64,000 nucleotides of DNA from Erythrobacter sp. (GCA_009993605.1 JAACTB010000014.1:86230-150229); one strand, 5' to 3'. Positions 25,339-33,827 are shown, counted from the first letter of the stretch. The notes: generated from the letters alone by a model not told the origin. Translations and numbers: made by a program.

Positions 25339-26076
25339 ATGGCCGAGACTTCGAACGAGAAACTGCGCACTCTCATCGTCGATGACGAGCCCTTGGCCGT
25401 GGAGCGGATGCAAGTCCTCTGCTGCAAGATGGACGATATCGCCGTCGTCGGCACGGCCAGCGACGGCGCGGCGGCGTTGCGGCTGGTCGATGCGCTGCAC
25501 CCCGATCTCGTCCTCCTCGACATGACCATGCCCGAGGTCGACGGCCTGTCGGTGGCGCGCAGTCTGGCGAAGAAAGCGACTCGCCCCGCCGTCGTGTTCG
25601 TGACCGCGCACGACAATTACGCGGTCGAGGCCTTCGACCTCGACGCGGTCGATTACGTGCTGAAGCCGGTCAAGAGCGAGCGGCTGGAACGCGCCATCGC
25701 CCGAGCCCTGTCCCGTCGCAACGAAGGCGCGCGCAGCGACAGCGAATGGCTCGACGAATTGTGGATTCCCCACCGGTCGGAGCTTATTCGCCTCGAAACC
25801 GCGCAGGTCGATCGCATCGATGCGGAGCGCGACTACGTCCGGCTCCATGTCGGCGATCGCTCCTATCTGCTGTTGCAGACCATCGCGGGTCTCGAAGACC
25901 GGCTGGACCCCGCAAAGTTCATCCGCGTCCACCGCTCTACGATCCTGCGCCGCGATCGCATCATCGGCCTGAAACATGACGGGCTCGGCGTCTGGTCGGT
26001 CGAGCTGGAGGGTGAGGAGCCGGTGAGGATCGGGCGCACCTATCTACCCAAGGTCAAGGCGATGGCGGGGCGCTGA
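25339..26076 (+). CDS. LytTR-family response regulator
   Basis: This 245-residue regulator has a receiver domain (residues 9-128) with the phosphoacceptor Asp in LVLLDMTMPEVDG, the conserved Thr in VVFVTAHDN and the Lys in YVLKPVK. A LytTR DNA-binding domain follows (about 140-240), with RIDAERDYVRLHVGDRSYLL and FIRVHRSTILRRDRIIG. LytTR proteins bind tandem direct repeats in promoters. It is cotranscribed with the LytS-type kinase. The target is unknown. Confidence 0.93.
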   Translation: MAETSNEKLRTLIVDDEPLAVERMQVLCCKMDDIAVVGTASDGAAALRLVDALHPDLVLLDMTMPEVDGLSVARSLAKKATRPAVVFVTAHDNYAVEAFDLDAVDYVLKPVKSERLERAIARALSRRNEGARSDSEWLDELWIPHRSELIRLETAQVDRIDAERDYVRLHVGDRSYLLLQTIAGLEDRLDPAKFIRVHRSTILRRDRIIGLKHDGLGVWSVELEGEEPVRIGRTYLPKVKAMAGR

Positions 26077-26116
26077 GCGTCTATTCCAGCGACCCTGTCA
26101 CACTAGACGCGAGAAA

Positions 26117-26150
26117 GGCCCCGGTCGGGGCTGCTGGTCCGACCGGGGCC
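26117..26150 (-). terminator. Long stem-loop between lytTR and urcA-type gene
   Basis: GGCCCCGGTCGG (26117-26128) and CCGACCGGGGCC (26139-26150) form a perfect 12-bp stem with a 10-base loop. On the reverse strand a TTTCTCGCG tail follows, so it best terminates the UrcA-type gene. It lies between two convergent genes and could stop both. Confidence 0.7.
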
Positions 26151-26187
26151 ACGGGATGGCAACAGAAGACGTCGCTGACCTTGGGCA

Positions 26188-26520
26188 TCAGCCGCCCAGC
26201 TGCCGCTCCCGCATTACGGCCGCCACCTGGGTGGCCGCCCGCGCCTTCACCTCGGCGACGCAGACGCGCATCTTGGCATTGTCGACGATCCGCGTGCCGG
26301 AGCGCTGCTGGCCGTCTCCGCAGATATGGCGCGCAGCGCTGTCGATCCGCTTGGCGAGCGCGGATTGCCCCTGCGGGCTGGTCAGATCGAGATCGGCGTA
26401 AGCGACATCCACGCTCACGACCTGCGCTGCCAAGGGCGCGGCGCTTGCCGCCAGCACAAGGCCACAGGCCGCGGCGAGGGGCGCAATTGTCGAAGCAAGG
26501 GTTCCAAAGCGGGTTTTCAT
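26188..26520 (-). CDS. UrcA-family secreted small protein
   Basis: This 110-residue protein has a Sec signal (MKTRFGTLASTIAPLAAACG, cleavage after PLAA, about residue 32) and the UrcA domain: VVSVDVAYADLDLTSPQGQ with two cysteines in RHICGDGQQRSGT and MRVCVAEV that may form a disulfide. UrcA proteins are periplasmic, about 100 residues long and common in Caulobacterales and Sphingomonadales, but have no known function. AGGAGG precedes the start at good spacing. A strong stem-loop lies just beyond the stop. Confidence 0.85.
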   Translation of the reverse strand: MKTRFGTLASTIAPLAAACGLVLAASAAPLAAQVVSVDVAYADLDLTSPQGQSALAKRIDSAARHICGDGQQRSGTRIVDNAKMRVCVAEVKARAATQVAAVMRERQLGG

Positions 26521-26658
26521 ACAATCCTCCTGGGTTGCGGCGCGCCCGGAACGTAGGGGTTGGGGGAGGCGCGCCGCAGACAGAGAGATGATCGATTACG
26601 CGCGTAGGCGCATCGCGGGATCGACCGGCGGAGCACGCTTCCGATCGAGCGCGGAAAG

Positions 26659-26967
26659 TTGCGGACGAACGACCGCTGGCGATCCGCCAGCGACACGCCT
26701 ATCCCTTGGTCGATGGCGTTCGTGCTGATCTTCCTGCTCGGAATCGCGAATTTCGCGGCGCACAAGGCCGTGCTCGAAAGCGGCCACCCGATGATTGCGC
26801 GAATCCCCCTGATGCGCTCTCGTCCATTCGGGGGCCGGTTCGGAACGCTGTCGCTGATCCTCGAATATATCCTCCTGCTCGCAAGCCTGCTGTTCCTGTC
26901 GGAAGGCTATCAGGCGATCGCATGGGTCTATGCGCTCTACAGCGTGTCCAACATCGCCAGCGCCTAG
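26659..26967 (+). CDS. Small membrane protein, unknown
   Basis: This frame encodes 102 residues from a TTG at 26659, or 84 from an ATG at 26713 (MAFVLIFLLGIANFAAHKAV). Two hydrophobic helices lie near residues 19-38 and 65-85 (LSLILEYILLLASLLFLSEG), separated by a basic loop RIPLMRSRPFGG. The ATG is more likely a genuine start because it begins directly at the first helix, but the longer form cannot be excluded. It precedes the diacylglycerol-kinase-like gene by 45 bases. I do not recognise the family; it may be a membrane partner of that enzyme. Confidence 0.6.
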   Translation: MRTNDRWRSASDTPIPWSMAFVLIFLLGIANFAAHKAVLESGHPMIARIPLMRSRPFGGRFGTLSLILEYILLLASLLFLSEGYQAIAWVYALYSVSNIASA

Positions 26968-27012
26968 GCCTTGCTGACCGGGCGGATATGACCCGCCGGA
27001 ACCACGCGGGCG

Positions 27013-27885
27013 ATGGCGCGCTTGGCTGACATGGCTTCGATCGACACCATCTGGCTGGTGCTCAACGCACGCAGCGGCAGCAATGAAGACGGCGCGATCG
27101 CGGAATTGCGCGACCATTGCGCGCGGCGAAACCTCGAACTGACGCACGAGATCTGCTTTCCCGACGACGATCTGCCGACGGCGGATGCGCTCGACGATGC
27201 AGGGGTGAGATGCCTCGCGGTCTTTACCGGCGACGGGACCCTGAATGCGGCCATCACCGGGCTTTATGGCTGGTCGGGATCGATCCTGGTGCTGCCGGGC
27301 GGGACGATGAACCTGCTCAGCCGCCGGATGCATGGCGAGGCGTCGTGCGAGGAAATCCTCGACCGAATCGCCAATGGCGCGTTCCGCACGGTCCGCCCCC
27401 AGGTCGCCCGATGCGATGCGGGCGATGCGCTGGCGGGGTTGTTGAGCGGGCCGGGCACGGCCTGGGCCAGCGTGCGGGAGGCGATGCGGGACCTCGACAT
27501 CGCTGCTCTGGCCGAAGAGACCGGGGATGCGCTGGCCGAAACAACCGGCGGGGCCTTCGTGCGCATGGCCGAGCCTCCGCTGGGAAGGCGCGAGGGCTAT
27601 CCCATGATCGAATTCACCCCCAGCCATCGCGGCCTACAGCTCGATGCCTATCACGCGAAGGATCCCGGCGATTTCCTGCGCCAGGGATGGGCCCTATTAC
27701 GTCGCCGTTTCCGCGAAGGTCCGCATGACCGGCTGGGCCTGTTCGACGAACTGACGCTGGAGAATTGCGAAGGCGAACCGATCGAAGTCCTGCTCGACGG
27801 CGAGCCCGCAAGCCTCGGATCGCGCGCGACATTTTCCGTGGCCGCCTGCGAAGTCGATCTGCTAGCGACCGCGCATGGCTATTGA
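27013..27885 (+). CDS. Diacylglycerol/lipid kinase catalytic-domain protein
   Basis: This 290-residue protein has the DAGK catalytic fold: LVLNARSGSNED, the glycine loop AVFTGDGTLNAAITGL (near residue 75) and LPGGTMNLLSRRM (near residue 95). The middle part is shorter than in YegS/DgkB relatives. The C-terminal sheet region carries LFDELTLENCEGEPIEVLLD and GEPASLGSRATFSV. It should phosphorylate a lipid with ATP at the inner membrane. The ATG at 27031 would also give a complete protein. It overlaps the metallophosphoesterase gene by 11 bases, so the two are coupled; a link between lipid kinase and phosphatase activity is possible. Confidence 0.82.
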   Translation: MARLADMASIDTIWLVLNARSGSNEDGAIAELRDHCARRNLELTHEICFPDDDLPTADALDDAGVRCLAVFTGDGTLNAAITGLYGWSGSILVLPGGTMNLLSRRMHGEASCEEILDRIANGAFRTVRPQVARCDAGDALAGLLSGPGTAWASVREAMRDLDIAALAEETGDALAETTGGAFVRMAEPPLGRREGYPMIEFTPSHRGLQLDAYHAKDPGDFLRQGWALLRRRFREGPHDRLGLFDELTLENCEGEPIEVLLDGEPASLGSRATFSVAACEVDLLATAHGY

Positions 27886-28759
27886 TCCCGCGCCCGTGCA
27901 TTCCACCACCAACACGCTCGTCTTCCATCTTTCGGACATCCATTTCGGATTGGTGGACGAGGAGGCGATCGCCTGGGTTAAGCGCGAAATCGCCGAGCGG
28001 CGGCCCGATGCGGTCGCTATTACCGGCGATCTCACCATGCGCGCGCGCCATCGCGAATTCGATGCCGCGACGCGCTGGATCCGGTCGCTCGACGTGCCGG
28101 TCACGGTCGAGGTCGGGAATCACGACCTTCCCTATTTCAACCTGATCGAGCGGTTCTTTACGCCCTATAAGCGCTTCAAGGGGGTGGAGAGCGTGGTCGA
28201 GAAGGAACTCGACCTGCCCGGGCTCGCCATCGTTCCCCTGAAGACGGCGGTCCGCGCGCAGCCGCGCTTCAACTGGTCGAAGGGGTGGGTGACCGATGCG
28301 GCCCTAACCAAATGCCTCGCGGCGATCGATGCCCTGCCGGACGGGGTCAAGGCGCTCGTCGCGGTGCATCATCCGCTGCGCGAGGTGGGGACGAGCGGCA
28401 CGGCGCTGACCCATGGCGGGCAGAAAGCGCTGACGGCGCTGGCGCAACGCCCGGTCATCGGCGTCCTCAGCGGCCACGTCCACGATCCCTTCGACCTGGT
28501 GCAGGAAACGGTCCACGGCCCCGTGCGGATGATCGGCGCGGGCACTCTGTCGCAGCGGGTCCGTTCGACGCCGCCAAGCTTCAACGAACTGCACTGGGAC
28601 GGCGAGACGCTGAAAGTGCGCGCGCGCAATCTGGGCGATGTGCGCACGCGGGACATGCAGATCGACGACGTGCCCGAAGATGCCATGCCGCCCCGCCAGC
28701 CGGGCGAGCCTGTTGCGCCGATCGCCAATGTCCCGCCCACCGATCCGCCGGTTCACTGA
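27875..28759 (+). CDS. Calcineurin-like metallophosphoesterase
   Basis: This 294-residue protein shows the ordered metallophosphoesterase motifs: LSDIHFG (residues 19-25), ITGDLTMRAR, EVGNHDLPYF, VAVHHPLREVG and SGHVHDPFD near residue 200. These bind two metal ions. The likely substrate is a phosphodiester or phosphomonoester such as a cyclic nucleotide or lipid headgroup. Its C-terminus ends in a Pro/Val-rich tail. The 11-base overlap with the DAGK-like gene implies coordinated translation. Confidence 0.9.
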   Translation: MAIDPAPVHSTTNTLVFHLSDIHFGLVDEEAIAWVKREIAERRPDAVAITGDLTMRARHREFDAATRWIRSLDVPVTVEVGNHDLPYFNLIERFFTPYKRFKGVESVVEKELDLPGLAIVPLKTAVRAQPRFNWSKGWVTDAALTKCLAAIDALPDGVKALVAVHHPLREVGTSGTALTHGGQKALTALAQRPVIGVLSGHVHDPFDLVQETVHGPVRMIGAGTLSQRVRSTPPSFNELHWDGETLKVRARNLGDVRTRDMQIDDVPEDAMPPRQPGEPVAPIANVPPTDPPVH

Positions 28760-28843
28760 GCTGACGGTGTTTTGGGGCCGGACGTCAACCCGATCCTAAC
28801 CTAACCCGCCTATGTCTGCGTTCGCAATCACGGGAGGCAGATC

Positions 28844-29044
28844 ATGGCTGAACTCATCAAAGCCTTGCCCTGCGGGGCCTTGCTGGCGTGGATCACCGCG
28901 CTCTTCATCGGACATGCCGGGGGCATGGGTGGAACGCTGGCCGTCGAACAGATGCAGGTGATGGATCAGACGTTCTACTGGTCGTGGCCGATATTCCTCG
29001 GCGGGACCGCGTTGGCTTGGGGCATCATGGCGCTACAGGCTTAA
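28844..29044 (+). CDS. Small two-helix membrane protein
   Basis: This 66-residue protein has two hydrophobic segments (residues 10-30, GALLAWITALFIGHAGGMGG, and 48-64, WPIFLGGTALAWGIMAL) with a short acidic linker. GGGAGG lies about ten bases before the ATG, and its position after the metallophosphoesterase in an 84-base gap is plausible for a short co-transcribed or independent gene. No family is recognised, and the coding call rests on ribosome-binding site, length and hydrophobic periodicity. Confidence 0.6.
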   Translation: MAELIKALPCGALLAWITALFIGHAGGMGGTLAVEQMQVMDQTFYWSWPIFLGGTALAWGIMALQA

Positions 29045-29114
29045 GTTTCGAAACCTGACCCGCCCCCACTGCGTGGCCCGATCCGGACCGTTCCGACCCC
29101 AAATGTCGTCACAA

Positions 29115-29149
29115 AAAAAAGGCGGCCCCGCTCGCGCAGGACCGCCTTT
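29115..29149 (-). terminator. Intrinsic terminator of the rplM-rpsI operon
   Basis: AAAGGCGG (29118-29125) pairs with CCGCCTTT (29142-29149) and on the reverse strand the stem is followed by a run of eight T residues. It is 31 bases past the rpsI stop, a textbook Rho-independent terminator. Confidence 0.9.
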
Positions 29150-29179
29150 CCTCGGTGATCGAAAAGATCGCTGTAAGAC

Positions 29180-29809
29180 TTAGCGCTTCGAGAACTGGAA
29201 GCTGCGGCGAGCCTTGGCGCGGCCGTACTTCTTGCGTTCCACCACGCGGCTGTCGCGGGTGAGGAAGCCGGCGGCCTTGACGGTGCCGCGCAGCGTCGGT
29301 TCGTACTTGGTCAGCGCCTGGCTGATGCCGTGCTTGACCGCACCGGCCTGGCCCGAGAGACCGCCGCCGCGCACGGTGGCGATGACGTCGTACTGGCCTT
29401 CACGATCGGTGATGGTGAAGGGCTGGTTGATGATCAGACGCAGGGTCGGACGCGCGAAATAGACTTCCTGCTCCTTGCCGTTGACGATGACCTTGCCGCT
29501 GCCGGGCTTGAGCCAGACGCGCGCGGTGGCGTCCTTGCGGCGGCCGGTGGCATAGGCGCGGCCCTGCTTGTCCAGTTCCTGCTCGCGCAGGGGAACTTCG
29601 GCGCGCTGCGCGATCTCGGCGGAGTCGCCCTGCGGGGCATCGCCGGCGATGTCCTTGAGATCGGCGAGGTCCGAAACGCTGCTCTTCGCGTCGGCGCCTT
29701 CGTTCTCGCTCGTCGCACCCTTGGTCGCGGCGTCAGCAGGCGTGTCGGCGGCGTTCGCCGCGCCGTTTTCGGACGCGGTGGTGTCGGGCGTGGTGTTGTC
29801 GTCGGCCAT
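29180..29809 (-). CDS. rpsI: 30S ribosomal protein S9 with long acidic N-terminal extension
   Basis: This 209-residue protein ends in a normal S9 domain (about residues 80-209, from [20 protein letters not shown] to the basic tail [16 protein letters not shown]). The first 75 residues are an acidic Ala/Asp/Thr/Glu-rich extension absent from most S9 proteins. S9 binds the small-subunit head and its C-terminal tail reaches the P-site tRNA. The start at 29809 overlaps the rplM stop by one base as TAATG. The extension is probably disordered; similar extensions occur in sphingomonads, with no proven role. Confidence 0.97.
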   Translation of the reverse strand: MADDNTTPDTTASENGAANAADTPADAATKGATSENEGADAKSSVSDLADLKDIAGDAPQGDSAEIAQRAEVPLREQELDKQGRAYATGRRKDATARVWLKPGSGKVIVNGKEQEVYFARPTLRLIINQPFTITDREGQYDVIATVRGGGLSGQAGAVKHGISQALTKYEPTLRGTVKAAGFLTRDSRVVERKKYGRAKARRSFQFSKR

Positions 29810-30288
29810 TATGCGGCAGCCTTGTTCTTGCGGTTCAACGAAGCGACGTCGAGCGTCTGCGGCTGCTGGCCGTCATGCGGGTGTTCGGTCCCGGCATAGA
29901 GGTGGAGCGCCTTCATCTGCGCCCGGCCCAGCGGCCCGCGCGGGATCATGCGCTGCACGGCCTTTTCCAGCACGCGCTCGGGGAAGCGGCCTTCCAGCAC
30001 CTTGGCCGGAGTCGTTTCCTTGATGCCGCCGGGGTGGCCGGTGTGCTTGTAATAGATCTTGTCGGTCATCTTGCGGCCGGTGAACTTCACCTTGTCCGCG
30101 TTGATGATGATGACGTGATCGCCGCAATCGACATGGGGCGTGAAGCTCGGCTTGTGCTTGCCGCGCAGGTGATTGGCGACGATCGCCGCGAGGCGCCCGA
30201 CGACGAGCCCTTCGGCGTCGATCAGGTGCCATTTCTTTTCGACCTCTGCCGGTTTGATCGACCGGGTGGTCTTGGTGAGAGCCTTCAT
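29809..30288 (-). CDS. rplM: 50S ribosomal protein L13
   Basis: This 159-residue protein has the L13 core, including [40 protein letters not shown], the [13 protein letters not shown] loop and [21 protein letters not shown]13 is an early assembly protein of the large subunit. The C-terminal tail (residues 145-159) is slightly longer than in enterobacteria. It is the first gene of the rplM-rpsI pair, in the usual order, with a one-base stop-start overlap. Confidence 0.97.
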   Translation of the reverse strand: MKALTKTTRSIKPAEVEKKWHLIDAEGLVVGRLAAIVANHLRGKHKPSFTPHVDCGDHVIIINADKVKFTGRKMTDKIYYKHTGHPGGIKETTPAKVLEGRFPERVLEKAVQRMIPRGPLGRAQMKALHLYAGTEHPHDGQQPQTLDVASLNRKNKAAA

Positions 30289-30433
30289 GGCGCTGTTCCG
30301 TCCTGTCTGTTGTCTGGGCCCGACGCGAGGCCGGATCCGTTAAGCAGCGAATCCGGGCAGACCGGATATCGCGATGCGGCGCGCAAATGGCTTCGGATCG
30401 CTCGCAAGTCAAGCAAATCCGGGGATGCTGGAT

Positions 30434-30451
30434 GCGGTATAATAATACCGC
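30434..30451. promoter_or_regulatory. AT-loop palindrome upstream of rplM
   Basis: GCGGTAT (30434-30440) and ATACCGC (30445-30451) form a perfect 7-bp stem with an AATA loop. It lies 146 bases before rplM and its last base is the first base of the stop codon of the upstream reverse-strand gene. It may end that transcript or supply an AT-rich -10 region for rplM (TATTAT on the reverse strand). The role is uncertain. Confidence 0.4.
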
Positions 30452-31212
30452 TAGGGCGCGGGCAAGTCCGGCTCAAGCGTCCAGCTGTCACGCGAAAGCC
30501 GCGTATCCGGGCCAATCCGCGTGCGGATGCGGCGCTCGAACCGGTCGAGCAGCCCAGTGTCGGGATCGGCCACGGCCTCGGTTTCGATCGCGACACCCGC
30601 CGTTTCGCCCCCCGCCTCCATCGGACGTTCTTCGCGCGTCGATCCGGTCGTGGGGAAGAACAGGTCGCTGGGGACCCGGCTCAAAAGCAAGGCGGCGCGA
30701 TTCGAAACCTCGGCCAGGAATTGCCGCGCGGCGGGAATGCGCGGATCGCCTGCGGGCAGGGCTTCGAACAGTGCGAGCGCCAGCTCCGCTGCCGTCGCGA
30801 TCTCGGGCGATCCCTTTCTCTCGCCGCGCGGAAGGATCAGGCCGTTCGCATCGAGTGTGGCGGGAAGGAAGCCGGTCTCCTGCCGCCGCTCCTCGATAGC
30901 GGCGAAGGCCCCGAGTGAGGGCGGCGCGTCGACGCTGGCCGAAATCTGCGATCCCGAAACGCCCAGACCGCGACCCACGGCCTCGAAGCGGCAGGCCCAT
31001 GCGCGGCGCACGATGATCGATTTCGCCCCGCGAATTTCCCGCTCGAGTTCACGATGGAGCGTGAAGGCGAGGCCGGGCGCGACAATCGGGCCCGGACGGG
31101 CAGCCATGGCGGCCCGGATCGGCAAGGCGAAGATCGGCAGGCCAAGGATCGGCATGATCGCGAGAGCCGCGACCTTACGAAGGACATCGCGCCGGTCCGT
31201 CGCTTGCGTCAC
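30451..31212 (-). CDS. Putative Tat-secreted protein of unknown function, downstream of ctaA
   Basis: This 253-residue protein has an RRDVLRK motif near residue 7 followed by a hydrophobic core and an Ala-rich cleavage region, which fits a twin-arginine signal. The mature part shows no recognised domain. It has an LEREIRGAKSIIVRRAWACR basic stretch near residue 55, a helical region FLAEVSNRAALLLSRVPSDL near residue 170, and an RFERRIRTRIGPDT stretch near its end. It starts three bases after the ctaA stop, so it is probably co-transcribed with heme A synthase, which hints at a role in respiratory-chain maturation. No function should be assigned. Confidence 0.72.
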   Translation of the reverse strand: MTQATDRRDVLRKVAALAIMPILGLPIFALPIRAAMAARPGPIVAPGLAFTLHRELEREIRGAKSIIVRRAWACRFEAVGRGLGVSGSQISASVDAPPSLGAFAAIEERRQETGFLPATLDANGLILPRGERKGSPEIATAAELALALFEALPAGDPRIPAARQFLAEVSNRAALLLSRVPSDLFFPTTGSTREERPMEAGGETAGVAIETEAVADPDTGLLDRFERRIRTRIGPDTRLSRDSWTLEPDLPAP

Positions 31213-31215
31213 AAT

Positions 31216-32250
31216 TCAGGCTTTGCGACCAAGCGCGTGCGCGCCCCAGGCGAAGCTCGCGGTCAAGAGCGCACCCACCACCTGATGCGCCACGGCGAGC
31301 CAGAGCGCGACACCGCTCATCACTGTGGCGATGCCGAGCAGGATCTGCGTGCCCAGAAGCGCATTCATCGTGATCGAGGCAGGGCGCGCGATCGGCTTCA
31401 CGCGCCGCGCCATCACGATCAGCGCCACGAACGCGACCCACGCCCACCACCGATGGACGAAATGGATGAGGAAGGGATCGTGCGTCAGCGCGTGGACCAT
31501 GCCGCCCGTCGCATCGAATTCCGGCACCAGCCGGCCCTGCATCAGCGGCCATGTGTCGGAGGCGAGCCCGGCATTGAGGCCCGCGACCCAGGCCCCCAGA
31601 AGAAGCTGGACGAACAGGATCGCGCCCACCCAGCTCGCCGTCACCGTCCAGCGCGAGCGCGGCCTGTCCTCCCGGCCCAATTGCCGCAGGTCGAGCGCGG
31701 TCCAGGCGAGGCCGCCCAGCGTGAAGAACGCTGTCAGCAAATGGATCGACAGCCAGAAATGGCTCACATCGGTCATCGTGCCCGCAAGCCCGCTCCTGAC
31801 CATGAACCAGCCGAACACGCCCTGGAGACCGCCAAGCGCGAGCAGGGCGACCAGCCGATGCTTGTATCCTTGCGGAATCGCGCCCTTCACCCAGAACCAG
31901 GCCAGCGGCACGGCGAAGGCCAGTCCGATCACGCGACCGAGCAGCCGGTGGGCCCATTCCCAGAAATAGATGAATTTGAACGCGGCCAGATCCATGCCCG
32001 CCGGGCCGGTCACGTTGATATATTCCCCGGTCCGGCGGTAGAGATCGAATTCGGCCTGCCACGCCGCCTCGCTCAGCGGGGGGATGGCGCCGGTGATCGG
32101 CTTCCATTGCGTGATCGACAAGCCGCTTTCGGTGAGGCGCGTAATCCCGCCGACGGCCACCATGAGGACGACGAGAGCCGCCACCACCAACAGCCAGTTG
32201 GCGATCGCGATCGGGCGCGAAGGCGCGGACACATGCGGTTCGGATACCAT
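31216..32250 (-). CDS. ctaA: Heme A synthase, COX15/CtaA type
   Basis: This 344-residue membrane protein has eight predicted helices in two four-helix halves. Conserved histidines lie in EWAHRLLGRVIG, DVSHFWLSIHLL, FVHRWWAWVAF and VAHQVVGALL. These bind the heme cofactor and substrate. CtaA/COX15 oxidises heme O to heme A for aa3-type cytochrome oxidase. It is divergent from the MerC gene and in an operon with a secreted unknown protein. The C-terminal half matches the alphaproteobacterial COX15 branch rather than Bacillus CtaA. Confidence 0.95.
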   Translation of the reverse strand: MVSEPHVSAPSRPIAIANWLLVVAALVVLMVAVGGITRLTESGLSITQWKPITGAIPPLSEAAWQAEFDLYRRTGEYINVTGPAGMDLAAFKFIYFWEWAHRLLGRVIGLAFAVPLAWFWVKGAIPQGYKHRLVALLALGGLQGVFGWFMVRSGLAGTMTDVSHFWLSIHLLTAFFTLGGLAWTALDLRQLGREDRPRSRWTVTASWVGAILFVQLLLGAWVAGLNAGLASDTWPLMQGRLVPEFDATGGMVHALTHDPFLIHFVHRWWAWVAFVALIVMARRVKPIARPASITMNALLGTQILLGIATVMSGVALWLAVAHQVVGALLTASFAWGAHALGRKA

Positions 32251-32370
32251 GCGCGTTCATTGCTGCGCGGCGCAGCGCTTCGCAAGTGCATTCGCTGCAC
32301 CGCGCACGCGCTCGGCTGCAATCTGAACACGCTAGCCGGAGCGCTCGCATACTGGGCGACCCCTTGCATA

Positions 32371-32387
32371 ATGTTACACCGTCACAT
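32371..32387. promoter_or_regulatory. Imperfect inverted repeat in the ctaA-merC intergenic region
   Basis: ATGTTAC (32371-32377) and GTCACAT (32381-32387) pair at six of seven positions around ACC, ending two bases before the MerC ATG at 32390. A CATAAT hexamer (32367-32372) overlaps the left arm and could be the -10 element of a very short leader. The layout suggests an operator for a metal or oxidative-stress regulator, but no known motif fits exactly. Confidence 0.4.
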
Positions 32388-32389
32388 AC

Positions 32390-32785
32390 ATGACCCCCAT
32401 GGTGGAACGCCCCGTCTCTCCGATTCGGCGCCGGCTCGATCGCGCCGGTATCGTCCTGTCGGGGCTGTGCGCGGTGCATTGCATCGTCAGCATCGTGATC
32501 GTCGCGGGGGTGGGCGCCGGGCTCGGTATCGGCGGCGAACTGTTCCTCAATCCCGATATCCACCGGATCGGCCTTGTTCTCGCGGTCCTGATCGCCGCGG
32601 TGGCGATCGGCTGGGGCGCGCTGCGCCATCGCAAGGCGGCGCCTTTCGTGATCGCGATGACGGGCCTCACCTTCATGGGCGGCGCGCTTGCCGTGCCGCA
32701 TGGGCAGAAGGAAGCGATCCTGACCATTATCGGCGTCGCGCTGGTCTCGCTCGGCCACATCCTCAACTTGCGCCAATCGCATTGA
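32390..32785 (+). CDS. MerC-domain small integral membrane protein
   Basis: This 131-residue protein matches the MerC family, with four hydrophobic segments and a [13 protein letters not shown] motif in the first, where cysteine and histidine could bind a metal. In Tn-borne MerC this region carries Hg(II) uptake cysteines; chromosomal MerC-domain proteins in alphaproteobacteria have no proven substrate and often sit near heme or metal genes. The start at 32390 could instead be ATG 32399. It is divergent from ctaA and separated from the thiSG fusion by 19 bases. Confidence 0.82.
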   Translation: MTPMVERPVSPIRRRLDRAGIVLSGLCAVHCIVSIVIVAGVGAGLGIGGELFLNPDIHRIGLVLAVLIAAVAIGWGALRHRKAAPFVIAMTGLTFMGGALAVPHGQKEAILTIIGVALVSLGHILNLRQSH

Positions 32786-32804
32786 GGCTTATGTCGCGCG
32801 GATC

Positions 32805-33821
32805 ATGACCGCGCTCCTGTCCCTTACCGTCAACGGCGAGACCCGCCGCACCTCCGCCACCACCGTCGCCGATCTCGTCCGCGAGCTCGATCTCGACCCC
32901 GCCAAGGTGGCGGTCGAACGCAACGGCACGATCGCACCGCGCAGCGAACTCGAACAGCACGCGCTGGCAGAGGGCGACACGCTGGAGATCGTCCATTTCG
33001 TTGGGGGTGGCGACCATACGGTCGCGGGGGGCGGCGGCGACCATGACCCGCAGCACGACAGCTGGACTGTCGCGGGCCGCACGTTCCGGTCGCGCCTGAT
33101 CGTCGGCACGGGTAAGTACAAGGACTTCGCCCAGAACGCCGCCGCGCTCGAAGCCTCGGGGGCGGAGATCGTCACCGTGGCGGTGCGGCGCGTCAATGTC
33201 AGCGATCCCAAGGCGCCGATGCTGACCGATTTCATCGATCCGAAGAAAGTCACCTACCTCCCCAACACTGCCGGATGCTTCACCGCCGACGATGCGATCC
33301 GCACGCTGCGCCTGGCGCGCGAGGCGGGGGGCTGGGACCTTGTGAAGCTGGAAGTCCTCGGCGAGGCGCGTACGCTCTATCCCGATATGCGCGAGACTCT
33401 GAAGGCAACCGAGGTGCTGGCGAAGGAAGGCTTCCTTCCCATGGTCTATTGCGTCGACGATCCCATCGCGGCGAAGCAGCTGGAAGAGGCGGGCGCGGTC
33501 GCGGTGATGCCTCTCGGCGCGCCGATCGGATCGGGTCTCGGCATTCAGAACCGCGTGACCATCCGCCTGATAAAGGAAGGCGCCAGCGTGCCCGTCCTCG
33601 TCGATGCGGGCGTCGGCACGGCGAGCGATGCGGCGGTCGCCATGGAGCTGGGTTGCGACGGTGTCTTGATGAACACCGCCATCGCCGAAGCGAAGGACCC
33701 GATCCGCATGGCCCGCGCGATGAAACTGGCGGTCGAGGCCGGGCGCGACGCCTATCTGTCTGGCCGGATGGCGACGCGCAAATACGCCGATCCTTCCAGC
33801 CCGCTGGCCGGCCTGATTTAA
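32805..33821 (+). CDS. ThiS-ThiG fusion: sulfur carrier joined to thiazole synthase
   Basis: This 338-residue protein joins two thiamine-pathway proteins. Residues 1-69 are ThiS-like (beta-grasp, [20 protein letters not shown]) and end in FVGGG, the position of the normal C-terminal Gly-Gly that carries the thiocarboxylate. A Gly/Asp/His-rich linker follows (residues 70-84). From residue 86 the protein is ThiG, with the Schiff-base Lys K181 in [14 protein letters not shown] and the phosphate loop [18 protein letters not shown]. Free ThiS is needed for sulfur transfer, so either the linker is cut or the carrier works in cis. No separate ThiS is visible nearby. Confidence 0.92.
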   Translation: MTALLSLTVNGETRRTSATTVADLVRELDLDPAKVAVERNGTIAPRSELEQHALAEGDTLEIVHFVGGGDHTVAGGGGDHDPQHDSWTVAGRTFRSRLIVGTGKYKDFAQNAAALEASGAEIVTVAVRRVNVSDPKAPMLTDFIDPKKVTYLPNTAGCFTADDAIRTLRLAREAGGWDLVKLEVLGEARTLYPDMRETLKATEVLAKEGFLPMVYCVDDPIAAKQLEEAGAVAVMPLGAPIGSGLGIQNRVTIRLIKEGASVPVLVDAGVGTASDAAVAMELGCDGVLMNTAIAEAKDPIRMARAMKLAVEAGRDAYLSGRMATRKYADPSSPLAGLI

Positions 33822-33827
33822 GCGCGG

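Noticed and set aside
26121..26150. GC palindrome as a protein-binding operator
   Set aside because: The perfect 12-bp stem with a T-containing tail between convergent genes is better explained as a terminator.
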